From positions 10,200,858 through 10,264,857 of the forward strand of contig RPFO01000213.1 in NCBI GenBank assembly GCA_009746045.1: 64,000 nt of DNA. The letters run 5' to 3'. Under the pieces are notes generated by a model that was given only the letters and a program-made list of their open reading frames with translations, was not told the DNA's origin and made no database searches. Origin of the DNA: Mesostigma viride. Its lineage: Eukaryota > Streptophyta > Mesostigmatophyceae > Mesostigmatales > Mesostigmataceae. The position numbers were made by a program, and so were the translations under genes. Each line of letters starts with the position of its first letter. The first letter of the stretch is position 1. This document shows positions 10,440-19,801 of the stretch, one piece after another.

Positions 10440-10549
10440 CGCTACAGAGGTATCCAGAACAGGTTTAAAGAGATCTCCTACCGCCTTGCCAAAGAGAAGG
10501 GGAGGTCCTAGAGGGACTATGTTTTCATAAGACTTTCCTGACCTAGTCG

Positions 10550-13195
10550 CTATATGGCTAAGCGGTATAGAAATTTTATTTTTCCCCTCCCCCCCACCGA
10601 GACCACAGGAAGGGCCTCACACGGGAGAGAGAGTCCTACGTGAGAAAGGAGATCAGGCATGCGAACAGCTGTATGAAAGAGGTAGGCATAGGATTCATCA
10701 TCAGGTAGTTCACCATACGGGGTTACACCCATAGTAGTAGGAACTAGAGTAGTATTGAGAACATCAAGGTCCTCGAAAAAGGAGTAATCTGCACGACGGG
10801 AGAGTGCATCTGGTACTATGTTATCTACACCCTTAACATACTGAAGTTTAAAAGGGGAAAACTGTGCTAAAAACTCCATCCAGCGCGCTTGACGAGGGGT
10901 AAGGTTGGGTTGTGAGAGAAGATGGGTAAGGGGACGGTGATCCGTCTGGATAACTAATCTATAAGGATCAATCTCACAGGGTTCATTCAGACAAACATCA
11001 AATTGAGCACCTTTAAGAAAGTGCTGCCACGCGTGGCAACAATACACCACAGCTAATAGTTCTTGCTGGTGTACGGGATAGTTACGCTCCGCAGGAAGCA
11101 TTGTCCTAGAGATATACTCGATTGGCTGTAAGCCCTGACCCTGATCCTGGAGAAGGACGCCCCCTATAGCTACCTTGCTAGCATCTGTAGCTACAACAAA
11201 GGGTTTAGTAGTATCCGGTAGGATGAGTACGGGAGGGGAGAGGAGTAGGGATTTTAGACACTGAAAAGCCGACTGACATTCACTACTCCAAACAAAGGGG
11301 ATATCCTTCTTTAATAGATGATTAATAGGGGCTGCTATAGTTGCGAAACGCGGGATAAAACGCCTATAGTAAGAAGCAATTCCTAGAAAACTACGTACAC
11401 CTTTAACGTCGGTAGGGGTAGGCCATTCCTGAATTGACTTAGTCTTGTCAGGGTCGGTAGCAACCCCGGCATCTGACAGGACGTGCCCTAAAAATGGGAC
11501 ACTCCTACCAGAGCGAACTTTAGCACGGCGCGCCCATAAAGAATTTTCAGCCATGATTTCTAATACTTTCTTTAAATCACGTAGGTGCGTTTCAAAATCA
11601 GGAGAATAAATAAGGATATCATCTAAGTAAGCTTGAGCACAAGAACGGTCATGCTCAGATAAAGAAACAGAGGAGAAGGAAGGATCCTTTAAATCAGAGG
11701 ACACTTGAGGAAGGTGAGAATTTCCCATAACAGGTCTAAGCACTTCATTCATTAACATTTGGAAAGAGGCAGGAGAGTTACAGAGTCCCATAGCCGCTAC
11801 TCTAAACTGGTAATGCCCAAAAGGGGTAGCAAAGGCGGTTTTGTGGCAATCCTCAGGAGCTATACGTAGTTGCCAAAAACCATCCGCACAATCTAGTACT
11901 GTGAAACAGGTAGAACCTTTAACCTTATTAAATATATCATCAATACGAGGTAGAGGGTATTTAGACTTCACAGTAATATCGTTTAACTTCCTATAATCAG
12001 TAACTAGGCGAAACTTGCCATTTGGCTTAGGAACTAACAGGACACCAGCGGAGTAGGGGGAGTTACTAGGCTCTATCAATCCTGCTTCTAATAGTGATAC
12101 TAAAATCTGTTTTAGTTCCTTTAATTCGGTAGGGCCCATTCTATACATCGGAGAGTGCGTAGGAACTGCACCGTCCTTGATAACTACACGGTGTAAAACA
12201 GAACGAGGAGGAGGATAAGAAGGAGTCTTTTCTTCAAATACTTTTGAGGAATCTATCACAGCCATGTATCTTACTATTTCATTTTCAGTAAATCCCACTC
12301 CTATTGTATCCACTGTATTTACATCTATATCCACACTATTATTAGTGATAGGTATCTCTTGTACTTCTAACTGAAGGAACATACATAATAGGTATCCATA
12401 TTCCTTTAGTTCAGATCGCAATTCGTCATTGGACATTAATACTTCAGGTATAGGTCTCACAGGAGGATCAACAGGTGTAGGAGGAGTAATATCTACCAAG
12501 GATAAATTTTCTAATCTATAATGACGTTCCGGTACCCAGTAAGAGCTATCTGGAAACCAAATGACCATAGTATCATAATTAATAGTAATCTTATTATCCT
12601 GGTGCCAATCTAATCCTAGTAATACATCAGCTGTAGTGATAGGGCCTATAGTGGCCGTCAGGTTGACCGTACGTCCTTGTATGACCAGGGGAAGGGACAC
12701 CGTACCCGGGGAATGACTGGTGCGACCGTCAGCATAATGGACAGTGACAGTTTTTGTGTGAGGGGTAGGGACTAGTCCTAAACGCCTAACTAGGGCCTCG
12801 CTCACAAAGGAGCTAGCCGCACCGCTATCCACTAACACAGAGACATTCAAGAGTTCATCAGCATGCAAGAAGGGGTCTACAACAGTATGAGGGACGGTTA
12901 AGCCACCATTCAAGAACATAAGAGGACGCACACGTAGTGGTAGGGATGATTCAGCTCCTACAGAGGTTATAAAAACAGGCAAGCAAAAATTATTATCTGG
13001 GGTACTATCTAAGGACCTGTCCAGGTTACCCCCGGCTGACAGGCCTACTGTTCCCCCTCCCCCCCAAATCCATAGGAACGAACCCCGAAGAAGACCCTGG
13101 CGGAAAAGCCACTGCTGGAGGGTCACGAGGGATTGAAGAGGGTGCGGGAGCCTGATTATCATAGGGGAACCCTGGGGATCCTGTCTGCACAGCAT
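10550..13195 (-). CDS. Protease, reverse transcriptase and RNase H of element 1
   Basis: The 881-codon frame carries a retropepsin (DSGA at 123-126, ADVLLGLDW as the second loop). The RT has LLVPKPNGKFRLVTDYR, an FTVLDCADGFWQ strand and the YLDD active site at 523-526. The RNase H has D671 in VVATDASK, E in QQELLAV, D in IQTDHRPL, and a closing PDALSRR. All catalytic residues are intact. The first roughly 55 residues overlap gag in the +1 frame, so the nominal Met is probably not used; entry most likely comes from Gag by a +1 (or -2) shift in the G tract at 13053-13065. This polyprotein is processed to make and integrate cDNA. Confidence 0.93.
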   Translation of the reverse strand: MLCRQDPQGSPMIIRLPHPLQSLVTLQQWLFRQGLLRGSFLWIWGGGGTVGLSAGGNLDRSLDSTPDNNFCLPVFITSVGAESSLPLRVRPLMFLNGGLTVPHTVVDPFLHADELLNVSVLVDSGAASSFVSEALVRRLGLVPTPHTKTVTVHYADGRTSHSPGTVSLPLVIQGRTVNLTATIGPITTADVLLGLDWHQDNKITINYDTMVIWFPDSSYWVPERHYRLENLSLVDITPPTPVDPPVRPIPEVLMSNDELRSELKEYGYLLCMFLQLEVQEIPITNNSVDIDVNTVDTIGVGFTENEIVRYMAVIDSSKVFEEKTPSYPPPRSVLHRVVIKDGAVPTHSPMYRMGPTELKELKQILVSLLEAGLIEPSNSPYSAGVLLVPKPNGKFRLVTDYRKLNDITVKSKYPLPRIDDIFNKVKGSTCFTVLDCADGFWQLRIAPEDCHKTAFATPFGHYQFRVAAMGLCNSPASFQMLMNEVLRPVMGNSHLPQVSSDLKDPSFSSVSLSEHDRSCAQAYLDDILIYSPDFETHLRDLKKVLEIMAENSLWARRAKVRSGRSVPFLGHVLSDAGVATDPDKTKSIQEWPTPTDVKGVRSFLGIASYYRRFIPRFATIAAPINHLLKKDIPFVWSSECQSAFQCLKSLLLSPPVLILPDTTKPFVVATDASKVAIGGVLLQDQGQGLQPIEYISRTMLPAERNYPVHQQELLAVVYCCHAWQHFLKGAQFDVCLNEPCEIDPYRLVIQTDHRPLTHLLSQPNLTPRQARWMEFLAQFSPFKLQYVKGVDNIVPDALSRRADYSFFEDLDVLNTTLVPTTMGVTPYGELPDDESYAYLFHTAVRMPDLLSHVGLSLPCEALPVVSVGGRGKIKFLYRLAI
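10580..10586 (-). promoter_or_regulatory. Putative -1 frameshift slippery site, pol to integrase
   Basis: Read in the pol frame on the - strand, the heptamer G GGA AAA fits the X XXY YYZ pattern of simultaneous-slippage -1 sites. It follows GGGGGGGAGG directly. The integrase frame is -1 to pol, is open across this point, and pol stops 30 bases downstream at 10550. Confidence 0.5.
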
Positions 13196-14078
13196 TCAGC
13201 CTACTAGGGGTAGCTGAAGGAATGCGTCCTGAAGTGGGACGAATAGGAGCACGCTGAGGGGTACGAGGAGGGCGAGCGTCGGGATGAGGGGGAGCACCCG
13301 AAAGGAACTTGGGGCACTCACGTTTAAGATGACCTACTTCCTTACAATGATAGCAGGTGATATGAGAGACATCCAGAGCTGAAAGGTCAGTCACACAAAT
13401 ATCTAATTCTTCTACATAGGAGTTCTCCTCCTCAGGGGTAAGGCTAATATTATTAATACGGGAACGGGTAGGAAGAGAAGGCGTGGAGAAGAAATCTGCT
13501 ACTCGTAAAAGATGCTGGCGCACATGCTTGAGGGGCAGGTCAGTAAAACGGTAGGCAGAGAACTGGCGCTTGACTTCACGCAATAAGGGTCTACTGAGGC
13601 CCTGAAGGAAGCGGGCACGTACTTCTGCACCCGACAAATCCCTAATTCGTACCATCTGGGCATCAAACTCTTTCATATATTCTTTGAAGGATTTGGTACC
13701 CTGCTGCAAGGTACCAAAGGCTAATCTATCCTGCCAATCTGCATCGGGAGGGACTAAATGGTTCTCTAAACGCTTAAACAATTCTGCTACAGAGTTTGGG
13801 TAGGCATGAGAGGCAAGAGACTCACACTGGATGAGGTTAGCAAGCTCAGGAGTAATGCAGGTAGTAAGATAATGAGGAACTAGTACAGCATCAGAGAGGC
13901 GCCACCTATTGTGGTTCTGCCAGGACTCTGTGTTCTGGGTGAGCAACATAATGAAAGTGAAAAACTGTTGAGGGGTAGACTTGACATCCAGCTTAGGAAG
14001 GTTGGCAAAGAGGGGAAGAGCAGGAGGCTTAGGGGGATTAGAAGAATCAGTTTTTCCCATAGGGCCACTATCTTCCAC
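13026..14078 (-). CDS. Gag core with CCHC zinc knuckle, element 1
   Basis: The 350-codon frame has a capsid-like helical region (about 35-190; TPQQFFTFIM, FKRLENHLVPPDADW, FKEYMKEFDAQMVRI, FLQGLSRPLLREVK), then a CCHC knuckle with C242, C245, H250 and C255, then a Pro-rich tail. Gag forms the particle and binds the RNA genome. The open frame begins at a GTG. No ATG precedes the capsid region by more than a few codons, and the frame is open upstream to about 14120. This supports read-in from the preceding ORF by a -1 shift rather than independent initiation. Confidence 0.85.
   Translation of the reverse strand: MEDSGPMGKTDSSNPPKPPALPLFANLPKLDVKSTPQQFFTFIMLLTQNTESWQNHNRWRLSDAVLVPHYLTTCITPELANLIQCESLASHAYPNSVAELFKRLENHLVPPDADWQDRLAFGTLQQGTKSFKEYMKEFDAQMVRIRDLSGAEVRARFLQGLSRPLLREVKRQFSAYRFTDLPLKHVRQHLLRVADFFSTPSLPTRSRINNISLTPEEENSYVEELDICVTDLSALDVSHITCYHCKEVGHLKRECPKFLSGAPPHPDARPPRTPQRAPIRPTSGRIPSATPSRLNAVQTGSPGFPYDNQAPAPSSIPRDPPAVAFPPGSSSGFVPMDLGGRGNSRPVSRG
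13053..13065 (-). promoter_or_regulatory. G tract at the gag-pol overlap, candidate shift site
   Basis: The - strand sequence TTTGGGGGGGAGGGGGAA lies in the 170-base overlap of gag and pol. Both frames are open through it, and moving from gag to pol needs a net +1. A homopolymeric G run could allow slipping of Gly-tRNA or of the polymerase. It is also a near copy of the element's polypurine tract. Confidence 0.4.
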
Positions 14079-14080
14079 TG

Positions 14081-14773
14081 CTACATAAGCGGGATAGAAG
14101 GAAGGGATAGGAAAAGTTTTGGGTAGGGGCTAGAGGGAGCCACCGTTTCAGGATGGTGCCCATAGGAGAAGGGAACAGTATATTGCTCACGAAGAGAGGA
14201 GTAGGCAAAATGATCATAATTCCTATCATCTAGGGGCATGGTACTGAAATCATTATTAACTTCTAAATCAGCCACACGGGTAGGGACCTGGGCAGCCTCA
14301 TAGGCCGTCTCAGGGTAGGACCAGGAAGCAGGTGGGTAAAAGGGAACTGCACTAGGGCGCCCAGAAGGGCCGACAGGGGCAGAGGTACGACCCGTGTTAA
14401 TGGCAGGCATTGAAGGCCCAGGGTGGGAAGGAGGCCTAGAAGCATTGTTAGTGAGTGAGGACCTGCTGGAGGGGTGAGCCAAGGTTGCAGAAGGGGCAGG
14501 GGCCTGGTTCACAGCAAAAGAAGGTTCGTCACTAAATCTGACTTGTGAAAGACGTTGTTCATAGGTAGGTGGGGTAATTGAAGGACGACGGCGACCACCA
14601 GCAACAGGAGAAGGAGGTGAGGTACGCAGAATACCTTGAGGGGTAAGATGGTGTACCGTTTCCAAGGAGTCCCGTCGGTTACCACGAGTATTGTTATTGT
14701 CACTATTATTAGTATTATTATTATTATTATTATTGGTAGGTATAGGCGACATATCTCCACCCACTGGATCCAT
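14081..14773 (-). CDS. Disordered N-terminal Gag-like ORF of element 1
   Basis: The 230-codon frame starts MDPVGGDMSPIP after an in-frame upstream stop, so this start is firm. It opens with an Asn-rich run, then Ser/Pro/Arg-rich sequence with little predicted structure, ending PYPKLFLSLPSIPLM. No conserved domain is seen. It stops two bases before the nominal start of the Gag core, and a slippery heptamer sits just before the stop. I infer it is the N-terminal extension of Gag when -1 shifting occurs and a separate short protein otherwise. The alternative is one ancestral gag split by a single deletion. Confidence 0.55.
   Translation of the reverse strand: MDPVGGDMSPIPTNNNNNNNTNNSDNNNTRGNRRDSLETVHHLTPQGILRTSPPSPVAGGRRRPSITPPTYEQRLSQVRFSDEPSFAVNQAPAPSATLAHPSSRSSLTNNASRPPSHPGPSMPAINTGRTSAPVGPSGRPSAVPFYPPASWSYPETAYEAAQVPTRVADLEVNNDFSTMPLDDRNYDHFAYSSLREQYTVPFSYGHHPETVAPSSPYPKLFLSLPSIPLM
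14117..14123 (-). promoter_or_regulatory. Putative -1 frameshift slippery site, ORF B to gag core
   Basis: In the frame of the upstream ORF the heptamer reads C CCA AAA, matching X XXY YYZ. The Gag core frame is -1 to that ORF and is open here. The upstream ORF ends 34 bases later at 14081. Confidence 0.45.
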
Positions 14774-14864
14774 CTTTAATTACGGAAAGGAATAGTAACC
14801 TAGAAGAAAGCAACAAAGGAAAAAGGAAAAACCTTGAAGGTCTGAAGCAAGAACAAAATTATTA

Positions 14865-15263
14865 TCAATCCTTTTTAACAACAGTAATGGATAGGGAACC
14901 AAACTCCAAAGTGAGAGGAGTATCTGAAGCAGATGCAGATGCAGATGCAGCCCGTTTAGGGGGAGAAGAAGGAGGGGTAGCAAAGACTAGAGCTTCTACA
15001 GGAGGACGACCATGAGGAGTAGGGCGTACATGCAGGCCTAAATCTGTTTGGCTATGATCTATAAGGAACTGCTGAGCTTCTTCGAAGGACATAAATTTCT
15101 TATACCTAATTACGTTGTATACACGGTTCTGAACGATTTTCCTAGCGTCGGACCAAGAAAGGAAAATGGAGGACCATTGAGGCGTAATCACTACGTAATA
15201 TTTAGCTAGACTATTATCGCTAGAAGAATGGGAAGGAGCAGTAAAAGATCGCCGCTGGCTCAT
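14865..15263 (-). CDS. RNase H1 N-terminal / viroplasmin-like small protein, element 1
   Basis: The first ORF after the 5' LTR encodes 132 residues. Residues 21-70 match the hybrid-binding domain known from the N terminus of RNase H1 and from caulimovirus viroplasmin: KYYVVITPQWSSIF, a SW...A turn, then YKKFMSFEEAQQFL. That fold binds RNA/DNA hybrids or double-stranded RNA. The tail (71-132) is Pro- and Ala/Ser-rich with an ASASASAS run. A free-standing copy upstream of gag is unusual. It could coat the hybrid during reverse transcription or organise particles; that role is inference. The ATG at 15263 is the first in the frame. Confidence 0.65.
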   Translation of the reverse strand: MSQRRSFTAPSHSSSDNSLAKYYVVITPQWSSIFLSWSDARKIVQNRVYNVIRYKKFMSFEEAQQFLIDHSQTDLGLHVRPTPHGRPPVEALVFATPPSSPPKRAASASASASDTPLTLEFGSLSITVVKKD

Positions 15264-15779
15264 GGTAACGCACCTGGTAGGTCTTGAGTAGTCAAATGAG
15301 GAGAACGAGGAGAAGGCGACTTATCTCGTGTGTCTGAAACCGAACCAGATTGACGACGCACGCAGGGACGAGGTTTCCAGCGCCAGGTGGTCGTAAGTAT
15401 CCGGTTTCAAGAATTCTGCGTCTGGCGATGGGTCGTCTAAATACAAAGCAGGCAAGAATGCAGAAAAAGTGTAATCTACGAGACGCTAGTCGTCTCTCTA
15501 ACGTAGAACCAAAACCATCATCTGTCTACGACGGGAAGCAACATTTCTCAGGAAAACAAAACGAGGAAAAGGAGCTATCTATAAAAGGATTTTCCGCTTC
15601 GAGCAGGTCTATCTCCTAGGCAGGGCGTGTCCCGAATCGGGCAGCACTACCCCCCCAGCTCGCAGGCGACCCGCCCATTACCTGTCAAGTAGGTGTCGTC
15701 TTCATTTTCCCAGCCGCGGAAGGGTTGATTCAATGACGTATGTTGCAAAGGATCGTCGTCTCGCTCTCTATCTAAACTA
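15264..15779. other. 5' leader of element 1
   Basis: This is the untranslated leader between primer site and first ORF on the - strand. It has no recognisable gene. It would hold packaging or dimerisation signals if any exist, but none can be named by eye. Confidence 0.5.
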
Positions 15780-15791
15780 CCTCCGAGTCCA
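15780..15791 (-). promoter_or_regulatory. Candidate tRNA primer-binding site of element 1
   Basis: One base inside the 5' LTR the - strand reads TGGACTCGGAGG. It starts with the TGG that pairs with tRNA 3' CCA. I cannot assign the tRNA. Confidence 0.5.
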
Positions 15792-15792
15792 T

Positions 15793-16363
15793 TGTTACGC
15801 CGCAAGCCTCTACCGCCACCTCTACCTCTACCTCTTCTGATGCTACCTAGACTAGTAAGGCCGCCTCTAGTTAAACCCCTAGCGAAAGACGAACGAGACG
15901 ATCCAGATCTCAATGCATTGACATATGTGCTACTATAATATGCCATAGGCCATTTAACCAAACCCGTTTACTCCAGGAAAAGAGGAAGGAAACACAACTA
16001 CACTGCCGTGACCCAAGCCTATATGTGTTAATTCATTTAACACACGCCGAGTGACCACACACGGAGTGGAACGTGCATAAATGGTCACCAACGGTCCAAC
16101 AGGCTCGGGCCGATCTGGCCCTCGCCTGCCGAGACACAGAAACACAAGCAGGTGCACAGATGCACGCCGGTCCACTACATTCTACAAAAGGATAAGGACC
16201 ACTAATAAAGTACGCGGCGCGGCGCCCAAAGGCACCCAATATACCACAGTACTGTTACGGGGACAATCATGTCCCAACTAGAACTGCACGTAACCTAAGA
16301 ACAGCCGAGGCCAAGGACCTAATTTACGTCCGTAACTACAACGAATTGTTACGCGACGTAACA
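15793..16363 (-). repeat. LTR of element 1, 5' LTR in transcription sense
   Basis: This 571-bp copy would carry the promoter for element 1 on the - strand. It is followed on the + strand by the target duplication ACAGC at 16364-16368. Confidence 0.95.
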
Positions 16364-16368
16364 ACAGC

Positions 16369-17270
16369 TAGAGGAAGGTAGTTTGTCATGTGCTTAATAT
16401 ATTTTGTGATGTGCTATTTCTCAGTCCATGGTGGGCGCCGGTTCTGATAACTATCAATGTCTACCTGATAAGGTCTTGTGGGTAACTTGTGGGGTTCCAA
16501 TCAGGAGCCATTATGGTGATGATTCCATTTTGGTCATTATTCTGGTTAGCCACAAGCTGCTATTCCAAACACTTGGCTTTCTACTTCCAGTGGATAGGGA
16601 ATTCATTGTAATTCGAGTTAAAGAAACTGTGGCTGAACTGTGGTTCAGCCTGCACTGATTAATATCTACAGAGGAAGTAGTTATATTAATCAATAGGTTT
16701 ACGTTGCTGGTTATGGATACCAGCACAGAATGCACGAGGCACGTGAGAACTGTCGCCGAAGGTGCGAGGACACAGGTGCAGGGAAAGTGGTGCTACGAAG
16801 TGGCAGCGCCCTGCTCGTTATATACTAATTGTGACGCAGTCACATCCAGCTGCCGCATCCGATGCATCCTAGAGCCACTAGCCAGAGAACAGGGAGTACA
16901 GTACAGTACATACGTATTGTCGCCTGTGGTATTTAGACATGACTCGCTGCATTCTAGGCGTCGAGGTCAACTCAGGCAACACCAGTTGGCCTCGACGCCT
17001 TTAAATGATTTCGATAGGATTGTTGGTTGATATGATTGACTTGATATGACTGATTTGAGCTTCATGTTGTACTTAAGACGGCGCGCGTATTGAAGAGTCT
17101 GCATGGCCGCGGCGAGGTGTAAGTATAAAACTCTTGGTGTTGGTTGGTCACCTTGCCAATTTTCACTCTGCACCCACGCCAATTGATCGTACGCTTTTCG
17201 GCTTTGCTGATTTTGTGGCGTAAGTTGAGCCGCGCATGCCAGGAATCGTGATTTAGCAAGGGAAATCACA
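16369..17270. other. Flank without a recognised gene
   Basis: This continues the sequence interrupted by element 1. The + strand frame at 16428-16658 gives 76 residues (ending ELWFSLH) that I cannot place; it may be a remnant of the old retroelement. Nothing else stands out. Confidence 0.3.
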
Positions 17271-17317
17271 GTGCATGGCCTTGGCAGCACTCCCTGCTAC
17301 TTCCCTATCACTCAAGC

Positions 17318-18327
17318 ATGCCTGTCACTAACGCCCCGGAGCGCCATGCACCCAAAGGTGAGACTTCCGCTGCCGCAACATCGCGTGCGGCAACGAGCGC
17401 TGATTACAAGGCATCTGCCCCGGTACCTACTAGCATCCCTAGGACCCAAACTGGGCCATCTCGAGAGCGTGAACCTGCGGACAATCTGTCTGATGACGTC
17501 GTACCCAGGTCATCTCGAGAGCGTGAACCGGCAGACAATCATGTCGTACCTGGGCCACCTCAAGGGCGTCAACCGGCAGACAATCCTGCTGATGATGTCG
17601 TACCTGGGCCACCTCAAGGGCGTCAACCGGCAGACAATCCTGCTGCTGTTGTCGTACGTACCTGGGCCACCTCAAGGGCGTCAACCGGCAGACAATCCTG
17701 CTGATGACGTCATACCTGGGCCGCCTCAAGGGCGTCAGCCGCCTCAAAATTTTGCTGCCGCAGACAATCTTCGACGCCAGCCGGCAGACAATCTTTCAGA
17801 CGTCGTTCGGAGTCCCACGTCGAGCACCGGTTCTCACCTGGCATCGGCACAGGAGACGGACAACAGCACCAGGCCTAACCACGGCAAAAAATCCGCACAG
17901 AAGCCCAAGCAGGCGCGTGAATACATATGGCTTCCTGACAGTAAGGGAAAGGTGTTCCACCGCTACTGGGAATGCACCGCCGTGGGAAACATGCGCCGCA
18001 ATCCCACAGTCTCCGCCAACCCACCTGCTGGCTGCATGGCGGCTGTGTAGGTATGACTGCTGTGATTTCGCTGCAGAGGAATTTTTGGATGAAGTCGCAC
18101 ACAGCTGGGCAAGCACTCCCGACTGGGCATCTCGGCAGCTGACCAACGAGATCACCGTATACTTCTGGCTTCCTGACAGTGAAGAGAATGTGTTCCACTG
18201 TTATTGGGACTGCAGAGGCATAAGGAATATGACTACTGAGCCTGTACAGTCCATGAGGAGGCCCATTGGCAAGCGCATCTGTCAGTGCTGCGAACTACTT
18301 GCTACGGGTGGAGGAGTCCGTGTGTAG
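17318..18327 (+). pseudogene. Unrecognised gene with 18-residue repeats and a duplicated His/Cys motif
   Basis: The frame at 17318 starts MPVTNAPERHAP and passes into repeats of 18 residues (GPPQGRQPADN core). At about 17650 an extra GTAC in the repeat shifts the frame by +1, and the same repeat type continues in the new frame, so the change looks like a real 4-bp duplication. Downstream comes WLPDSKGKVFHRYWEC, then a stop at 18048-18050. A second copy in a third frame, WLPDSEENVFHCYWDC, ends RICQCCELL. The pattern WLPDS-x3-VFH-x-YW-x-C, N-M and a later C-x2-C suggests a small metal-binding unit. It may be a broken gene, or introns may account for the frame changes. Function unknown. Confidence 0.4.
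17455..17760 (+). repeat. 54-bp minisatellite inside the unrecognised gene
   Basis: About five imperfect copies of a 54-bp unit (core CCTGGGCCACCTCAAGGGCG) are present. Fifty-four is a multiple of three, so the array preserves frame except where GTAC is duplicated near 17650. Confidence 0.8.
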
Positions 18328-18837
18328 TGATGACATGCCATGGAGAACGCCACAGTCTGTCCAGCACTCCCGCTCCCGTCATGCTAAATGCAGCGGGGCA
18401 TTTCGTCTAGTACGGTGATAGCGCATGCATATGCCCATGCGCGCACGTGTATATACTTTAATAGGTGAGTGATCATACTACGTGATGGACTACTGACTGC
18501 GATCTTTGACTTGGACAAGAGAATTATGAATGCTAGAATTATGTTTGCTAGTCTACAATGCAAACCAAGCCATTACAGTAGAGGACAGCTCGGATGAGGA
18601 TTATATCCCCCTATAGTGACTACATGGTGGGGGCATGATGATGCAGACGATATTTGTAACTTTGGTGCAATTGTTTTTCTAATGAGATTAGCATAGTACT
18701 CCGTGGCATGCCCATGCGCATCAATTAAGACACGTGACTGCGCATGACACGTGACTGCCCATGCGCATGACACGCAAGTACTCAGTTAGTGCAAACCATA
18801 TTGAGTGTAAGCTTTGCTAGAACTATGATTGCCAATG
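18328..18837. other. Intergenic flank before LTR element 2
   Basis: No gene is recognised. It has repeated ACACGTG/GCGCATG words at 18725-18775. At about 18789 the motif GCAAACCATATTGAGT recurs beyond element 2 at about 28262, so a roughly 50-bp tandem duplication existed before the element inserted between the copies. Confidence 0.35.
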
Positions 18838-19539
18838 TGTAACGACTAAAAATGTTGTGTTTGCAACAGCCTCAGTTTCAACATTGATGTGAAAAGATCT
18901 TTATACCTGGGTTGGAGTCGCGACAGATAACTTCACGTCCAGAGAAGCAATGAAGATGGATCTTCAACAGTTAAGGGAATGAGTCCCCACCCTTGTTAGA
19001 CACAACAGACAATGTTATATCCAAGTCGACTATCTGTTGAAGTTATAGTTGACTTTTAGCGAGGGTTGTTTGATTGATGAAACAAGGAAACCCTTGAATT
19101 ACACCATAGCTTTAGCTTTCTTACACGCACACATGCTCAGCCGCCACAAACAGGATAAAAGTCATCATGCACGCAGAGTCGGCTCAACCCTAACCCGGAA
19201 GGACCAATCAAAAGTGAGGATCACTCAAGATAAGATCTTAGCTCCGAATCCTCAACACAACACAAAGCCAGCACATACGGAATCTCCATGACCTGGAACC
19301 AAATCCACCAGGTACAACGGTATTAAAGAGAATCTATGACTGACTGAACAAAACCATGCAAAGTACCCCACGTGGATCAGGCCACGACCAATGAGGGTAG
19401 AACAATAAATTCTGCAGATCTCAGCAGGCCCAATATCCGTCAGACGTCGAAGCCTCCTAACTTCCCAAATAATTGTCCTAAAGAACTCATAATAAGATCA
19501 ACAGTAGGAAAACTTTGGATGTAACATTTGGTTGTTACA
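18838..19539 (-). repeat. LTR of element 2, 3' LTR in transcription sense
   Basis: This 702-bp copy begins TGTAACGACT and ends GGTTGTTACA. It has three extra bases compared with the copy at 27551-28249. Confidence 0.95.
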
Positions 19540-19555
19540 TATCTCCCCCTCAAGA
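19540..19555 (-). promoter_or_regulatory. Polypurine tract of element 2
   Basis: The - strand reads TCTTGAGGGGGAGATA immediately before the 3' LTR, the expected position of the plus-strand primer. Confidence 0.7.
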
Positions 19556-19801
19556 CAGGAACTCCCAGTTCCTAGAAGCCAAGAAGAATAAAACAACAAC
19601 CTCCACAAAACAACACAACAATAAACAGGAAGTCCACCACCTCTTGGGACAAGCAAGTGGGTTTTTACATCCCCAAAGGGCCTCCTATCTCATTAGCATC
19701 TGATCATGGTCAACCCTGAATAAGACAAATTCACCCACTGATGAAATGTCATCAAGTGACTAACACACAGGCAACCATGCCTGGATAATACAACTGCAAG
19801 A

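Larger units (their letters stand above)
5595..16363 (-). mobile_element. LTR retrotransposon 1, Ty3/gypsy chromovirus-type, near-complete
   Basis: The element is 10.8 kb and is read on the - strand. Its LTRs (5595-6164 and 15793-16363) start TGTTACG and end CGTAACA, a 7-bp inverted terminus. The 5-bp target duplication ACAGC is at 5590-5594 and 16364-16368. I see only one substitution and one indel between the LTRs, so insertion is recent. In transcription order come a tRNA-primer-like site, an RNase H1-N/viroplasmin-like ORF, a disordered Gag N-part, Gag core with CCHC knuckle, protease-RT-RNase H, integrase with GPF module and chromodomain, a post-integrase gene region and a purine tract. 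Order PR-RT-RH-IN plus the chromodomain defines the group. It probably moves by RNA copy and integrase insertion. Confidence 0.93.

Noticed and set aside
14078-14078. GTG as the true start of Gag core
   Set aside because: Nuclear eukaryotic genes rarely start at GTG; the frame is open upstream and a slippery heptamer offers read-in from the previous ORF.
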